Below the pieces are notes generated by a model. That model saw nothing but the letters and a program-made list of their open reading frames with translations. It ran no database searches and was not told the DNA's origin. Both the position numbers and the translations under genes were made by a program. Shown one piece after another: positions 25,759 through 35,069 of a DNA stretch of 64,000 bases (its first letter is position 1; each line of letters opens with the position of its first letter). This DNA comes from Verrucomicrobiota bacterium (lineage in GTDB: Bacteria > Auribacterota > JABMQX01 > JAFGEW01). The stretch is taken from the NCBI GenBank assembly GCA_016931415.1, contig JAFGEW010000093.1, positions 1-64,000 on the forward strand, written 5' to 3'.

Positions 25759-27168
25759 ATGGGCAACGCGATCGGCGACAGCGCACCAAAGATCCTCGTT
25801 ATCGACGACAACCCGGCCGTGCTCGAGACGATCAGCGGCCTGCTGGACCACCATGCACTGCCGCACGCGACGACGCGGTCGCCGGCCGAGGGGCTGAACC
25901 TGGTGCAGGACGGCGGGTTTGACCTGGTCATTGCCGACATGCGGATGCCGGAGATGACGGGGTTGGAGCTGCTGCAGCTTGTGAAGCTGCACCGGCCCGA
26001 GACGGAGATGATTCTGATCACAGGGTTTGGGTCGATCGACTCGGCGGTGCGGGCGATGTCGCTCGGGGCGTACCACTACCTGACCAAGCCGTTCAACCAC
26101 GAGGAGCTGGTGCTCATCATTCGCCGTGCGCTGGCCGAAAAGCAGCTCACGCGCGAGTACGAGCATCTGCGCAAGCAGGTCGAGGAGCGGGCGTCGTTCG
26201 CCAACATGGTGGGCAATACGCCGGCGATGCAGCAGGTCTTCGCCATGGTGCGCAAGGTGGCGCCGACGATGGCGCCGGTGCTCATCATGGGCGAGAGCGG
26301 CACGGGCAAGGAGCTGATCGCGCGCGCCATCCACCAGCACAGCAAGCGGCGGGCGAAGACGTTCCTGCCGATCAATACGACGTCGCTGCCCGAGACCCTG
26401 CTCGAGAGCGAGTTGTTCGGCTACAGGCGCGGCGCGTTCACCGGCGCCGACCGCGACAAGACGGGTCTGCTCGAGGAGGCGCGCGGCGGCACGCTGTTTC
26501 TGGACGAGATCGGGTCGATGTCGGCCTCGTTCCAGGGCAAGCTCCTGCGCGCGGTGCAGGAGAGCGAGGTGCTCCCGCTCGGGTCGAACACGCCGGTGCC
26601 GATCGACGTGCGGTTCATCTCGGCGTCGAACCGCAACGTCAAAACGCTTGTCGACGCCGACGTGTTCCGCGAGGACCTCTACTACCGGCTCAACGTCATC
26701 GAGATCACGCTGCCGCCGCTGCGCGAGCGCGTCGACGACATCGTGCCGCTGGCCAACCACTTTCTGGCCCGGGCGTGCATCGAGCACGGCGTCGGGCCCA
26801 AGCGGTTGAACGCCGAAGCGATCAAGCTGTTGCTCGCCCACGGGTGGCCGGGCAATGCGCGGGAGCTTGAGAACGCGATCCGCCGCGCCGTCATCGTCAG
26901 CAACAGCGCGGTCATCGGCGTGGGCGACATCCTGCTCGGCGAGCCCGGATTGCCGCGCTTCCACAGCGAGGGGGTGCTCGCGCTGCAGTACGAGGAGGCG
27001 AAGGGGCGCGTCCAGGACGAGTTCCAGCGCGCCTACCTGACTCGGCTGTTCAAGCAGAGCCGGGGCAACATCTCACGGGCGGCCCGCACGAGCGGCTTGA
27101 CGCGCCAGGCGCTGTACAAGATGATGAAGCGATTGGACCTGGAGCCGGACACCTTGACGCATGACTGA
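25759..27168 (+). CDS. NtrC-type sigma54-dependent response regulator
   Basis: 469 residues from ATG 25759 with GTGGAGGG upstream. Receiver domain 10-125: IDD at 15-17, phospho-acceptor Asp60 in VIADMRMPEM, Lys in LTKPFN. AAA+ domain about 155-395: Walker A GESGTGKE, the GAFTGA loop that contacts sigma54, Walker B GGTLFLDEIG, and GWPGNARELENAI. The C-terminal Fis-type helix-turn-helix is NISRAARTSGLTRQALYKMM. It activates transcription at sigma54 promoters when phosphorylated. No histidine kinase is adjacent. The next gene overlaps it by 8 bp, so the membrane protein is probably translated with it. Confidence 0.93.
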   Translation: MGNAIGDSAPKILVIDDNPAVLETISGLLDHHALPHATTRSPAEGLNLVQDGGFDLVIADMRMPEMTGLELLQLVKLHRPETEMILITGFGSIDSAVRAMSLGAYHYLTKPFNHEELVLIIRRALAEKQLTREYEHLRKQVEERASFANMVGNTPAMQQVFAMVRKVAPTMAPVLIMGESGTGKELIARAIHQHSKRRAKTFLPINTTSLPETLLESELFGYRRGAFTGADRDKTGLLEEARGGTLFLDEIGSMSASFQGKLLRAVQESEVLPLGSNTPVPIDVRFISASNRNVKTLVDADVFREDLYYRLNVIEITLPPLRERVDDIVPLANHFLARACIEHGVGPKRLNAEAIKLLLAHGWPGNARELENAIRRAVIVSNSAVIGVGDILLGEPGLPRFHSEGVLALQYEEAKGRVQDEFQRAYLTRLFKQSRGNISRAARTSGLTRQALYKMMKRLDLEPDTLTHD

Positions 27169-27811
27169 CCGCACCGACAGATTCGCCCTGCAGTTCGCCA
27201 TCTTGTTCCTCAGCGTGCTGCTGGCGATGTTCCTGCTGTTCCACGTGATGCGCGCGTACGACGGCGTGCAGATCTCGAGCACGTGGCTACGGCTGTTCTT
27301 CCCGGGGCCAAGTGACGACACCGGGGTGTTTGACTTCAGCGAGGCGTTTCACGTCAACCTGTTCCTCATCGACCTGTCGCTGTTGCTCGTCGTGGAGAGC
27401 TTGCTCGCCTTCGTGTTCGTCCGCCACACGGTGGGCGCGCTGCTTGTCTCCTGCGTTGGCGTGCTAGGCGTCACAGGGTTCGGACGCGGCCTGATGAAGC
27501 ACGAGAGCGTGGACAACATCGTTCTGCTCCTGACGTACAACTCGTATGCCCAACTGACCCGCCACGACGGCGTGCTCCTCGTGGCGCTCAACGCGCTGCT
27601 CCTCGCCTTCCTGATTGCCATGATGCACCACTACCGCCTGATCGAGTTTCAGGAACACCTCGCCAAGATCCCGAGCAACGTCTCGCCGGAGGCGGGCGGA
27701 TCCACGCCGGGAGCGCAGCGGCCCGAGGCGCGGCGCGAGACAACCGCGCCTGAGAGCCGCGAGACCGAGCCGGCGGACAGGCCGGCGGCGGAGGCCCCGC
27801 CGAACCGGTAA
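27161..27811 (+). CDS. Integral membrane protein, unknown function
   Basis: 216 residues; its ATG lies inside the end of the regulator gene (8-bp overlap). Four or five hydrophobic segments: about 8-28 (FAILFLSVLLAMFLLFHVM), 65-90, 92-112 (VGALLVSCVGVLGVTGFG) and 140-160 (LVALNALLLAFLIAMMHHY), then a 55-residue hydrophilic Pro/Glu/Arg-rich cytosolic tail. No enzyme or sensor motif is recognised. Coupling to an NtrC-type regulator hints at a sensory or target role, but that is only context. Confidence 0.75.
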   Translation: MTDRTDRFALQFAILFLSVLLAMFLLFHVMRAYDGVQISSTWLRLFFPGPSDDTGVFDFSEAFHVNLFLIDLSLLLVVESLLAFVFVRHTVGALLVSCVGVLGVTGFGRGLMKHESVDNIVLLLTYNSYAQLTRHDGVLLVALNALLLAFLIAMMHHYRLIEFQEHLAKIPSNVSPEAGGSTPGAQRPEARRETTAPESRETEPADRPAAEAPPNR

Positions 27812-27905
27812 CGGCCGTCCCGTGCGGCAAGTTCCGGCTTGACACTCGTCGAGCGCTCACGGAAGATCGGCCGTCTGAGATGCGTCACACCGTGCGAGGT
27901 CCGCA

Positions 27906-29477
27906 ATGATTATCAGGAGCATGGGCGCCACGAGTCTTGTTCTCACGCTCTGCCTCGTCCTCCTCTTCGGGTGCATTGGTCCGAGGTCAGAGGGCGGGGC
28001 CGACCAGCGGGCAGTGACGGCGACCGGCGGGACGGACTGGTCGAAGGTGGTGGATCCGCGGACACTCGAGTTTGAGCCGCTGGAGTTTGAGGTGCCTGCT
28101 GTCGAGCGTGTCGTGCTGGCCAACGGCATGGTCGTCTACCTGATGGAGGACCACATGCTGCCGCTGGTGAAGGTCTACGCGGTGGCCAAGACGGGCTCGA
28201 TCCACGAGCCGGCCGAGAAGGCAGGGCTGGCGTCGCTCACGGGCGACGTGATGCGCACGGGCGGTACGGAGGCAATGACGCCCGACGAGCTCAACGAGGC
28301 GCTCGAGTTCATGGCGGCCGAGATCGGCATCGGGATCGAGCGCGAGGCGGGCCGGGCGACGCTCGACGTGCTCAAGAAGGATCTCGACGAGGGGCTGCGC
28401 CTCTACGCCGACGTGCTGCGGCGGCCGCGCTTCGACGAGCGGATGATCGCGCTGCGCAAGGCCGAACTCGGAGAGGAGTTCCGCCGCGAGAACGACCAGC
28501 CCGAGGAGGTGCTGTTCCGCGAGTTCCGCGAGGCGCTCTACGGGACGCATCCGTACGCACGGCGCGTCACGGGATACCCGGAGACGGTGGCGCGGATCAC
28601 GCGCGACGATCTCGTCGCGTTCCATAAGCAGTTCTTCCATCCGAACAATCTCATCATGGGGGTTTCGGGCGACTTCGAGCGCGACGAGATGCTGGCCAAG
28701 CTCGAGGCCGTGTTCGGCGACTGGCCGAAGGCCGATCTCGACATTCCGGAGCCGCCCGCGGTGCCGACCACGTTCACGCGGTCGCTCAAGCTCGTCGACA
28801 AGGACCTCGTCCAATCCAACATCGTGCTTGGCCACCTTGGCATCGACCGGCTCGATCCGGACTACTACGCGGCGTACGTGCTCAACGACATTCTGGGGGG
28901 CTCGGGCTTCAACTCGCGGCTCACCGAGCAGGTGCGGACCAAGGCGGGGCTGGCCTACAGCGTCGGCAGCTATTTCCACGCGCCGCGCTACACGGGCTTC
29001 TTCTTCGCCTACTGCTTCACGAAAACCGAGACGACCTCCGAGACGGTGCAGATGATCCTTGATGAGCTCGAGCGCGTGCGGCGCGAGCCGGTGACCGACG
29101 AGGAGTTCGAGCGCGCCAGGCGCTCGATCGAGAACCAGTTCGTCTTCCGCTTCCAGACCGCCGAGCAGATCGTGGCGCAGAAAGCCGAGCTCGAGTACAT
29201 CGGGCTGCCGAGCGACTACCTCGAGCGCTACCTCGACACGATCCGAGGGGTGACGAAAGAAGACCTCATGCGGGTGGCCCAGCGGCTCATCCAGCCGGAC
29301 CGGATCACCCTCCTCATTGTGGGCAAGCCCGAGGCGCTCGACGGCTTTCCCGAGGGCTTCGGCACGTTCGAGCCGATCGATCTCGACCAGACGCCCGTGT
29401 CGGGCCTCGTCGGCATCGTGCCGACACCCGCTGACGAGGAGCCCGGCGACAGGCCCATTGCGCCGGAAAGCGAGTAA
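27906..29477 (+). CDS. M16-family (pitrilysin-like) lipoprotein lacking the zinc motif
   Basis: 523 residues. A lipoprotein signal ends at the lipobox LLFGC (Cys about 24). The first M16 domain starts near 60 (VVLANGMVVYLMEDHMLPLV). The second holds LNDILGGSGFNSRLTEQVRT and GLAYSVGSYF, the usual C-domain signature. Where active M16 enzymes have HxxEH, this protein reads GLASLTGDVMRTGG, so the zinc ligands are missing. Known pairs combine one active and one such inactive subunit; no active partner is adjacent. It probably sits in the envelope as a substrate-binding or partner subunit. trpE begins 6 nt after it. Confidence 0.85.
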   Translation: MIIRSMGATSLVLTLCLVLLFGCIGPRSEGGADQRAVTATGGTDWSKVVDPRTLEFEPLEFEVPAVERVVLANGMVVYLMEDHMLPLVKVYAVAKTGSIHEPAEKAGLASLTGDVMRTGGTEAMTPDELNEALEFMAAEIGIGIEREAGRATLDVLKKDLDEGLRLYADVLRRPRFDERMIALRKAELGEEFRRENDQPEEVLFREFREALYGTHPYARRVTGYPETVARITRDDLVAFHKQFFHPNNLIMGVSGDFERDEMLAKLEAVFGDWPKADLDIPEPPAVPTTFTRSLKLVDKDLVQSNIVLGHLGIDRLDPDYYAAYVLNDILGGSGFNSRLTEQVRTKAGLAYSVGSYFHAPRYTGFFFAYCFTKTETTSETVQMILDELERVRREPVTDEEFERARRSIENQFVFRFQTAEQIVAQKAELEYIGLPSDYLERYLDTIRGVTKEDLMRVAQRLIQPDRITLLIVGKPEALDGFPEGFGTFEPIDLDQTPVSGLVGIVPTPADEEPGDRPIAPESE

Positions 29478-29483
29478 GCCCCG

Positions 29484-30965
29484 ATGTATACGCCGGGCAA
29501 GGAACGGTTCGTCGAGCTGGCCAAGCGGGGCAACCTCGTGCCCGTCTACCGCGAGTTCATGGCCGACATGGAGACTCCGGTATCGGCGTTCGCCAAGCTT
29601 GATCGTGGGGCTCACGCCTTCCTGCTGGAGAGCGTCGAGGGCGGCGAGAAGATCGCCCGCTACAGTTTCCTCGGCGCGGACCCGAGCGTCGTCTTCAGCG
29701 CGCGCGGGCACGAGGTGACGCTCATCGAGGACGGGACGAGCCGCACGTTCACGTGCGAGGGGAGCCCGATCGACGAGCTCGAGCGGCTGCTCGGCCGCTA
29801 CCGGGTCGTCGAGCTGCCGGAGCTGCCGCGGTTCTTCGGCGGGGCGGTGGGCTACTTCGCCTACGACGTCATCCAGTACATCGAGGAGATTCCGCAGCGG
29901 AACCCGGATGATCTGGGCTTGCCCGAGATCGCGTTCATGATCACCGACACGATCTGCATCTTCGACCACATCAACCACACGATCAAGGTGGTGTCGAACG
30001 CCCACGTCGAGAGCGACGCGGCGGCCGCCTACGATGCGGCGTGCCGCAAGATCGATCGGATCGTCAACCGGCTCGTGCAACCGGGGCCGCACACGATGGT
30101 CGAGCGCATTGAGGCGCCCGAACCGGCCGAAGCGGCCGCGGTGCGCTCGACGTTCGAGCAAGCCGAGTTCGAGGCCATTGTCGAGAAGGGCAAGGCGTAC
30201 ATCCGCGCCGGCGACATTTTCCAGTTTGTGCCGAGCCAGCGCTTCGAGATGCCGACGAGGTCGGCGCCGTTCGACATCTACCGCGCGCTGCGCAGCGTCA
30301 ACCCGTCGCCGTACATGTACTTTCTGCGATTCACGGATTTCGCCATCGTCGGCGCGAGTCCCGAGATCATGGTCCGTTGCGAGGACGGCACGATCGAGGT
30401 GCGCCCCATCGCCGGCACGCGCCCGCGCGGGGCAACGCCCGAGGAGGACGCCGCGCTGGAGAAGGAGCTGCTGGCCGACCCGAAGGAACGCGCCGAGCAC
30501 ATCATGCTGGTCGACCTGGGCCGAAACGACGTGGGGCGGGTGAGCAAGTTCGGCACCGTGCACGTGCCGGAGCTGATGGTCATCGAGCGCTACAGCCACG
30601 TGATGCATATCGTCAGCAGCGTCCAGGGCACACTCAAGGAAGGCCGGAGCGCATTCGACGTGTTCAAGGCGAGCTTCCCGGCCGGCACGGTGAGCGGTGC
30701 GCCCAAAATCCGCGCGATGCAGATCGTCGAGGAGCTCGAGAAGACCCGGCGCGGGCCGTACGCGGGCGCGGTCGGTTACTTCAGCTTCAACGGCAACCTC
30801 GACTGCTGCATCACAATCCGCACCATCGTGGTCAAGAACGGTATCTGCTATGTCCAGGCAGGAGCGGGGATCGTGGCTGACTCGGTGCCTGAGCGCGAAT
30901 ACGAGGAGACGCGCAACAAGGCGCGCGGCATGCTCAAAGCGATCACCCTGGCGGAGAGCTACTAA
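29484..30965 (+). CDS. trpE: Anthranilate synthase component I
   Basis: 493 residues. The chorismate-binding domain fills about 215-485, with [77 protein letters not shown] and the C-terminal IQAGAGI-like [20 protein letters not shown]. The N-terminal domain has [18 protein letters not shown], the tryptophan-feedback type of site. It converts chorismate to anthranilate using ammonia from TrpG, the first step of tryptophan synthesis. The p-aminobenzoate enzyme PabB is less likely because of the full N-terminal domain. trpG follows after 120 bp; other trp genes are not in the window. Confidence 0.95.
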   Translation: MYTPGKERFVELAKRGNLVPVYREFMADMETPVSAFAKLDRGAHAFLLESVEGGEKIARYSFLGADPSVVFSARGHEVTLIEDGTSRTFTCEGSPIDELERLLGRYRVVELPELPRFFGGAVGYFAYDVIQYIEEIPQRNPDDLGLPEIAFMITDTICIFDHINHTIKVVSNAHVESDAAAAYDAACRKIDRIVNRLVQPGPHTMVERIEAPEPAEAAAVRSTFEQAEFEAIVEKGKAYIRAGDIFQFVPSQRFEMPTRSAPFDIYRALRSVNPSPYMYFLRFTDFAIVGASPEIMVRCEDGTIEVRPIAGTRPRGATPEEDAALEKELLADPKERAEHIMLVDLGRNDVGRVSKFGTVHVPELMVIERYSHVMHIVSSVQGTLKEGRSAFDVFKASFPAGTVSGAPKIRAMQIVEELEKTRRGPYAGAVGYFSFNGNLDCCITIRTIVVKNGICYVQAGAGIVADSVPEREYEETRNKARGMLKAITLAESY

Positions 30966-31085
30966 GGGGCGAACCACCGACTCCCACAAGTGGCGCGGAC
31001 CGGGGCCGTTGTGGGGCGATACGGGAGACATGACCGGACGCGTCACGAAGGCCGGTCGTGCCCGGAACGAACTGGGACGGCACAC

Positions 31086-31664
31086 ATGTTGCTGGTGATT
31101 GACAACTACGACTCGTTCACCTATAACTTGGTTCAGTACTTGGGCGAGCTGGGCGCAGCTCTCGACGTTCGGCGCAACGACCGGGTTTCGCTCGACGAGA
31201 TAGAAGCGCTTAGGCCCGAGGCGATTGTGATTTCGCCGGGGCCGTGTACGCCTAAGGAAGCCGGCATCTCGAAGGATGTCGTGCGTTCTTTCTCGGGGAG
31301 GGTTCCCCTCCTAGGAGTCTGTTTGGGCCATCAATGCATTGGGGAGGTTTTCGGCGGGGTGGTTGACCGTGCCGACCGGTTGATGCACGGCAAGGTGTCG
31401 CTCATTCACCACATGGGTGATTGGATTTTCGCCGGGATCGAGAATCCGTTCGAAGCGACCCGGTATCACTCGCTCATTGTTCGCAAGGAGACCGTGCCCG
31501 AGGCGCTCGTCGTGACAGCCTGGACTGACCAGGACGAGGTCATGGGGTTGCGCCACCGCGAGCACCCGACTTTTGGGGTGCAGTTCCACCCCGAGTCGAT
31601 TCTAACCGGGGCGGGCATGCGGATCCTCGGCAACTTCCTCTCCATTGCTCATCAGTCACGCTAA
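31086..31664 (+). CDS. trpG: Anthranilate / p-aminobenzoate synthase glutamine amidotransferase
   Basis: 192 residues from ATG 31086 ([20 protein letters not shown]). It is a class I amidotransferase with nucleophile Cys79 in GVCLGHQ and the His/Glu pair in [27 protein letters not shown] is the substrate-side loop. It hydrolyses glutamine and channels ammonia to TrpE, and may also serve PabB, as TrpG/PabA proteins often do. A longer in-frame start at 30990 adds unconserved residues and is rejected. The codons hold noticeably more A/T in third positions than trpE beside it. Confidence 0.94.
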   Translation: MLLVIDNYDSFTYNLVQYLGELGAALDVRRNDRVSLDEIEALRPEAIVISPGPCTPKEAGISKDVVRSFSGRVPLLGVCLGHQCIGEVFGGVVDRADRLMHGKVSLIHHMGDWIFAGIENPFEATRYHSLIVRKETVPEALVVTAWTDQDEVMGLRHREHPTFGVQFHPESILTGAGMRILGNFLSIAHQSR

Positions 31665-31670
31665 ACCATC

Positions 31671-31769
31671 GGCAGGCCGCCTCGCGCGCGCCTTGCGCCG
31701 GGTCGCGCGCCGCCTTCGGGTGTTGCTGCGCGGCCCTGGCCAGCGCGCAGCGCGATGGAGCGGCCTGCC
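31671..31769. repeat. Three-way palindromic structure between trpG and the MscL-like gene
   Basis: Outer arms GGCAGGCCGC (31671-31680) and GCGGCCTGCC (31760-31769) are perfect complements. Inside lie two hairpins: GCGCGCG/CGCGCGC (31684-31690 with 31704-31710) and GCTGCGCG/CGCGCAGC (31725-31732 with 31744-31751). There is no T run, so it is not a standard terminator. Confidence 0.6.
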
Positions 31770-31796
31770 ACTACACCATTTGTGCAGGAGAAATTA

Positions 31797-32507
31797 ATGG
31801 CAGAACGACTACGGTCTGCGCTCGAAACGCTGATCAACGTGCGTGACGAAACCAACGGCCTCGCCCCTTCGGGCGAAGAGCGGCGGCGCCGCCGCAGCGA
31901 GTCGATCGAGGCGTTGCGCGGCTACAGCGTGCCGGCGCTGTTTCTGGTTGCCGGCGCGATCGTGATCGCCGTGGCGACCCACTTCCTCGTGTGGTCGCTG
32001 ATCGACGACCTCCTCATGCCGCTCATCTACTCGGCCCTGCCAGGGCTCGCCGCAGTCAACATCGGCGGCGATACGCCACTGAAAGTCGGCCCCTTCATCT
32101 CGTACCTGCTGTACGCGGCCGGGATGGTCGGCGTCGCCGTGCTCGTGCTGCGCGGCGCGCTCGCCAAGCCGAGAGGCTACGTGCGCGAGCGGACGCGCAC
32201 TTGCCCGGCGTGCGGCATGACCGTCTACGAATCGGCCACCCGGTGCCGCTATTGCGGCTCGCCCCTGGCGACGCGGCGCACGTATGCCGCCTCCGCGCCA
32301 GTGAACCGGGCCGCCGGGCCGACAATCTCGAGTCCGCGCACCAGCGCCTCGTCCGAGCACGACGACCGTCCGCCAAGGCGGGGTCGCCGGGGCGGGCGTC
32401 GCCGGGGCGGCCGGAGCCGGACGGGCTCCGGTTCGGGCGGCGGCTCGGACTCGCGTTCGGGTTCAGGTTCGCCGACCGGCACGTCCGGCAGCAGGAGTGA
32501 CTCGTAA
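31797..32507 (+). CDS. MscL-like channel protein with zinc ribbon and Ser/Gly/Arg tail
   Basis: 236 residues; ATG 31797 has AGGAG 9 nt upstream. Two membrane helices lie at about 42-70 and 95-120 (FISYLLYAAGMVGVAVLVLR), with DDLLMPLIYSALPG between them, like the NDIIMPLLG loop of the large-conductance mechanosensitive channel. A zinc ribbon CPACGMTVYESATRCRYCGS follows; some MscL proteins carry the same C-terminal ribbon. The last 60 residues are Arg-, Gly- and Ser-rich low complexity. If it is MscL, it opens under membrane tension as an osmotic safety valve. The first helix is weakly MscL-like, so call it probable. Confidence 0.6.
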   Translation: MAERLRSALETLINVRDETNGLAPSGEERRRRRSESIEALRGYSVPALFLVAGAIVIAVATHFLVWSLIDDLLMPLIYSALPGLAAVNIGGDTPLKVGPFISYLLYAAGMVGVAVLVLRGALAKPRGYVRERTRTCPACGMTVYESATRCRYCGSPLATRRTYAASAPVNRAAGPTISSPRTSASSEHDDRPPRRGRRGGRRRGGRSRTGSGSGGGSDSRSGSGSPTGTSGSRSDS

Positions 32508-32549
32508 CCATACGCAACGCACGTTGCCTACGCAGACCAGAAAGCCACA

Positions 32550-32590
32550 AGGCCGCGACGGGTACACCATCCGCCGCGGCCTTTCTGTTC
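32550..32590 (+). terminator. Rho-independent terminator after the MscL-like gene
   Basis: AGGCCGCGACGG pairs with CCGCCGCGGCCT (11 of 12), followed by TTCTGTTC. The ftsK gene converges from the other side. Confidence 0.75.
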
Positions 32591-32654
32591 TCCCGCGCCA
32601 AGACGCAGAGTCCTCGGCATCGGACAACAGCGCAGGTCATGCCTGTGCGAGAGA

Positions 32655-34991
32655 TCAGTCTTCCTGGTCGAGGTCGATGCCGACGAGGACTTCGCGGGGC
32701 TTGGAGCCGCGGGCCGGGCCGACGATGCCGCGCGACTCCATGAGATCGACGAGCCGGCCGGCGCGCGCGTAGCCGATGTGCATGCGGCGCTGGAGGAACG
32801 AGGCCGAGGCGATGCCCTTGGCCTTGACGAGTTCGACGGCTTTGTCGAACAGGTCGTCGTCGAACAGCTCGCCGTCGGCGTCCTCGCTCGCGGCACTGGA
32901 GGAGAGCACCGACTCGTCGTAGTCGGGCTCGGCCTGGTCCTTGATGTACTTGAAGACGCGCTTCATCTCGGCATCGCTCAGGAACGTTGCCTGGGCGCGC
33001 ACGAGGCGGCCCGAGCCGGGCGGCAGGAACAGGCAGTCGCCATTGCCGATAAGCTTCTCGGCGCCGACGGTGTCGATGACGGTGCGCGAGTCGACCTTCG
33101 AGGCGACCTGGAAGGCGATGCGCGTCGGGAAGTTGGCCTTGATCACGCCGGTGATCACGTCGACCGATGGGCGCTGCGTGGCAAAGACGAGGTGGATGCC
33201 GACCGCGCGCGAGAGCTGGGCGAGGCGCCGGATGGCGTTCTCGATCTCAGCCGGCGCGATCATCATGAGGTCGGCGAGCTCGTCGATAACGGCGATAATG
33301 TAGGGCAGCCGGTTGGGCATCGGATCCTTGGCCTCGCCGTTCTCGTCGGCGACCACGGGTAGGTCGGCCTGAATGGGGCGGGCGTTATAGGCCTCGATGT
33401 TGCGCACGCCGGCCTCGCTCAAGTAGTCGTAGCGTTTCTCCATTTCCTTGACGAGCCAGAAGAGGCCGGCGGCCACCTTCTTGGCCTCGGTGATGACCGG
33501 CACGAGCATGTGCGGAAGGCCGTTGTAGTCGCTCAGCTCGACCTTCTTCGGGTCGATGAGGATCAGTTTGAGCTCGTCGGGCCGCATCGTGTAGAGCAGC
33601 GTCGTGATGAGCGAGTTGATACAGACGCTCTTGCCCGAGCCGGTGGTACCGGCGATGAGCAGGTGGGGCATCTCGGCCAAGTCGCTGAGCACGACCTCGC
33701 CGTCGACGGATTTGCCGATGGCGACGGGGATGCGGCCCTTGAACTTGCGGAAGGTCTCCGAGGCGATCACGTCCTTGAGGTAGACAAAGCTCTTCTGGTC
33801 GTTGGGGATCTCGATGCCGACGACGCCGCGGCCCGGAATCGGCGCGATGATGCGCACGCTGAGCGCCTTGAGCGCGAGCGCCAGGTCGTCGGCGCGTTGG
33901 GTGATCGATTGGACCTTGACGCCGGGCGCGGGGTGCAGCTCGTAGCGCGTGATGACAGGGCCGCGGTGAATCTCGCCGACGGTGGCCTCGATGTTGAAGT
34001 GGCGGAGCGTCTCCTCGAGCTTGGCAGCGTTGGCGCGCAGGGTGTCGGCAACGTCGCGCTTGTTGAGTTGCGGGCCGGTCTCGAGCAGGTCCATGGGTGG
34101 CAGGCGGTAGCTGCCCAGATCGGGCCGCGGCGGCCTGGCGGGCTCGGGTTTCGGCTTGGCGGTGCGCTTCCTGGCGCTGCGCTTCTCGGCGCCGTCGGTC
34201 GCCGCCTCCGCATGGTCGATAATGGTTGTGGCCGGCGCTCTGCCGGAGCCGAGCATGCGGCGCTTGGAGGCCGACGCGGCGTCGAGCTCGGCCTGGACAG
34301 CGGCACGGCGCTCGCGGCGCTCGTGGATCGCGTTCCGGACGGTCTCGACGAGGCGCACAAGGCTCGCCCACGTCGCCGCGGCGCCCCGCGCGATGGCGCG
34401 GCCCGTGGCGACGGCCGCACGGCTGAGCGCGCGCGCCGCGGGGTAGAGCTGCACCTCGGTAAGCCCCACGAGCGAGGCGACGAACGCCAGCGTCGCCAGC
34501 GTTGCCGTGCCGAACGTGCCGATGGCGGGCCGGAGCACCTCGGTCACAAGCCGGTGGCCGATGTAGCCGCCTGGCCCTTCCATGTCGGCCAGGTAGCCGA
34601 AGCGGCTGATCGTCACGAGCGCGCGGCCGAGATCGAGGAGACACGCGGCCGCCGTGCCGAGCGCCGCCAGGAGGAGCACCTTGAGCGCAAGCCGCGGCAT
34701 GGGCCGGCGCACGAACAGCAGCACGCTGTGCACGACCAGGAACAGCGGGATCAGATAGGCGCTCAGCCCAAGCAGGAACAGGAGAACGTAGCCGGCCGCC
34801 GAGCCGATGACACCCGTGTAGCGCGGCCCCGGCGCCGCGACACTTGTCGTGAGCATCGGGTTGCGCGCGGGACTATAGAAGTAGAGCGCAAGCCAAACGA
34901 GCGCAGCGATACTGAGCCACAGCAGGGCCCGCAGTTCCCTGTGCCGGTGCGATGAGGCCGGTAAGTTGTCGCGCTGCCGCTTGAGCGCCAT
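32655..34991 (-). CDS. ftsK: FtsK/SpoIIIE DNA translocase
   Basis: 778 residues from ATG 34991 (MALKRQRDNL). Four membrane helices lie at about 25-160 (LWLSIAALVWLALYFYSP; YVLLFLLGLSAYLIPLFLVV), then a linker rich in Ala/Arg/Lys to about 300, shorter than in E. coli FtsK. The motor follows: GPVITRYELHPAPGVKVQSI, Walker A AGTTGSGKSVCINSLI (about 450), ILIDPKKVELSDYNGLPH, HLVFATQRPSVDVITG. A C-terminal gamma winged-helix domain (KAKGIASASFLQRRMHIGYA) reads KOPS-like sites. It pumps chromosome termini through the division septum. uppP lies 78 bp upstream on the same strand. Confidence 0.94.
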   Translation of the reverse strand: MALKRQRDNLPASSHRHRELRALLWLSIAALVWLALYFYSPARNPMLTTSVAAPGPRYTGVIGSAAGYVLLFLLGLSAYLIPLFLVVHSVLLFVRRPMPRLALKVLLLAALGTAAACLLDLGRALVTISRFGYLADMEGPGGYIGHRLVTEVLRPAIGTFGTATLATLAFVASLVGLTEVQLYPAARALSRAAVATGRAIARGAAATWASLVRLVETVRNAIHERRERRAAVQAELDAASASKRRMLGSGRAPATTIIDHAEAATDGAEKRSARKRTAKPKPEPARPPRPDLGSYRLPPMDLLETGPQLNKRDVADTLRANAAKLEETLRHFNIEATVGEIHRGPVITRYELHPAPGVKVQSITQRADDLALALKALSVRIIAPIPGRGVVGIEIPNDQKSFVYLKDVIASETFRKFKGRIPVAIGKSVDGEVVLSDLAEMPHLLIAGTTGSGKSVCINSLITTLLYTMRPDELKLILIDPKKVELSDYNGLPHMLVPVITEAKKVAAGLFWLVKEMEKRYDYLSEAGVRNIEAYNARPIQADLPVVADENGEAKDPMPNRLPYIIAVIDELADLMMIAPAEIENAIRRLAQLSRAVGIHLVFATQRPSVDVITGVIKANFPTRIAFQVASKVDSRTVIDTVGAEKLIGNGDCLFLPPGSGRLVRAQATFLSDAEMKRVFKYIKDQAEPDYDESVLSSSAASEDADGELFDDDLFDKAVELVKAKGIASASFLQRRMHIGYARAGRLVDLMESRGIVGPARGSKPREVLVGIDLDQED

Positions 34992-35069
34992 GCGATGCGT
35001 GAGACTCCATGGTGTCCTCACGCCTACCCCGCCGGAAGTATTGCACGACGCCGCGGGCGGATGCAAGCG

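Noticed and set aside
24733-26964. 743-codon minus-strand frame spanning the CDF and NtrC genes
   Set aside because: It crosses two well-supported genes in other frames; low-complexity Arg/His/Ala shadow.
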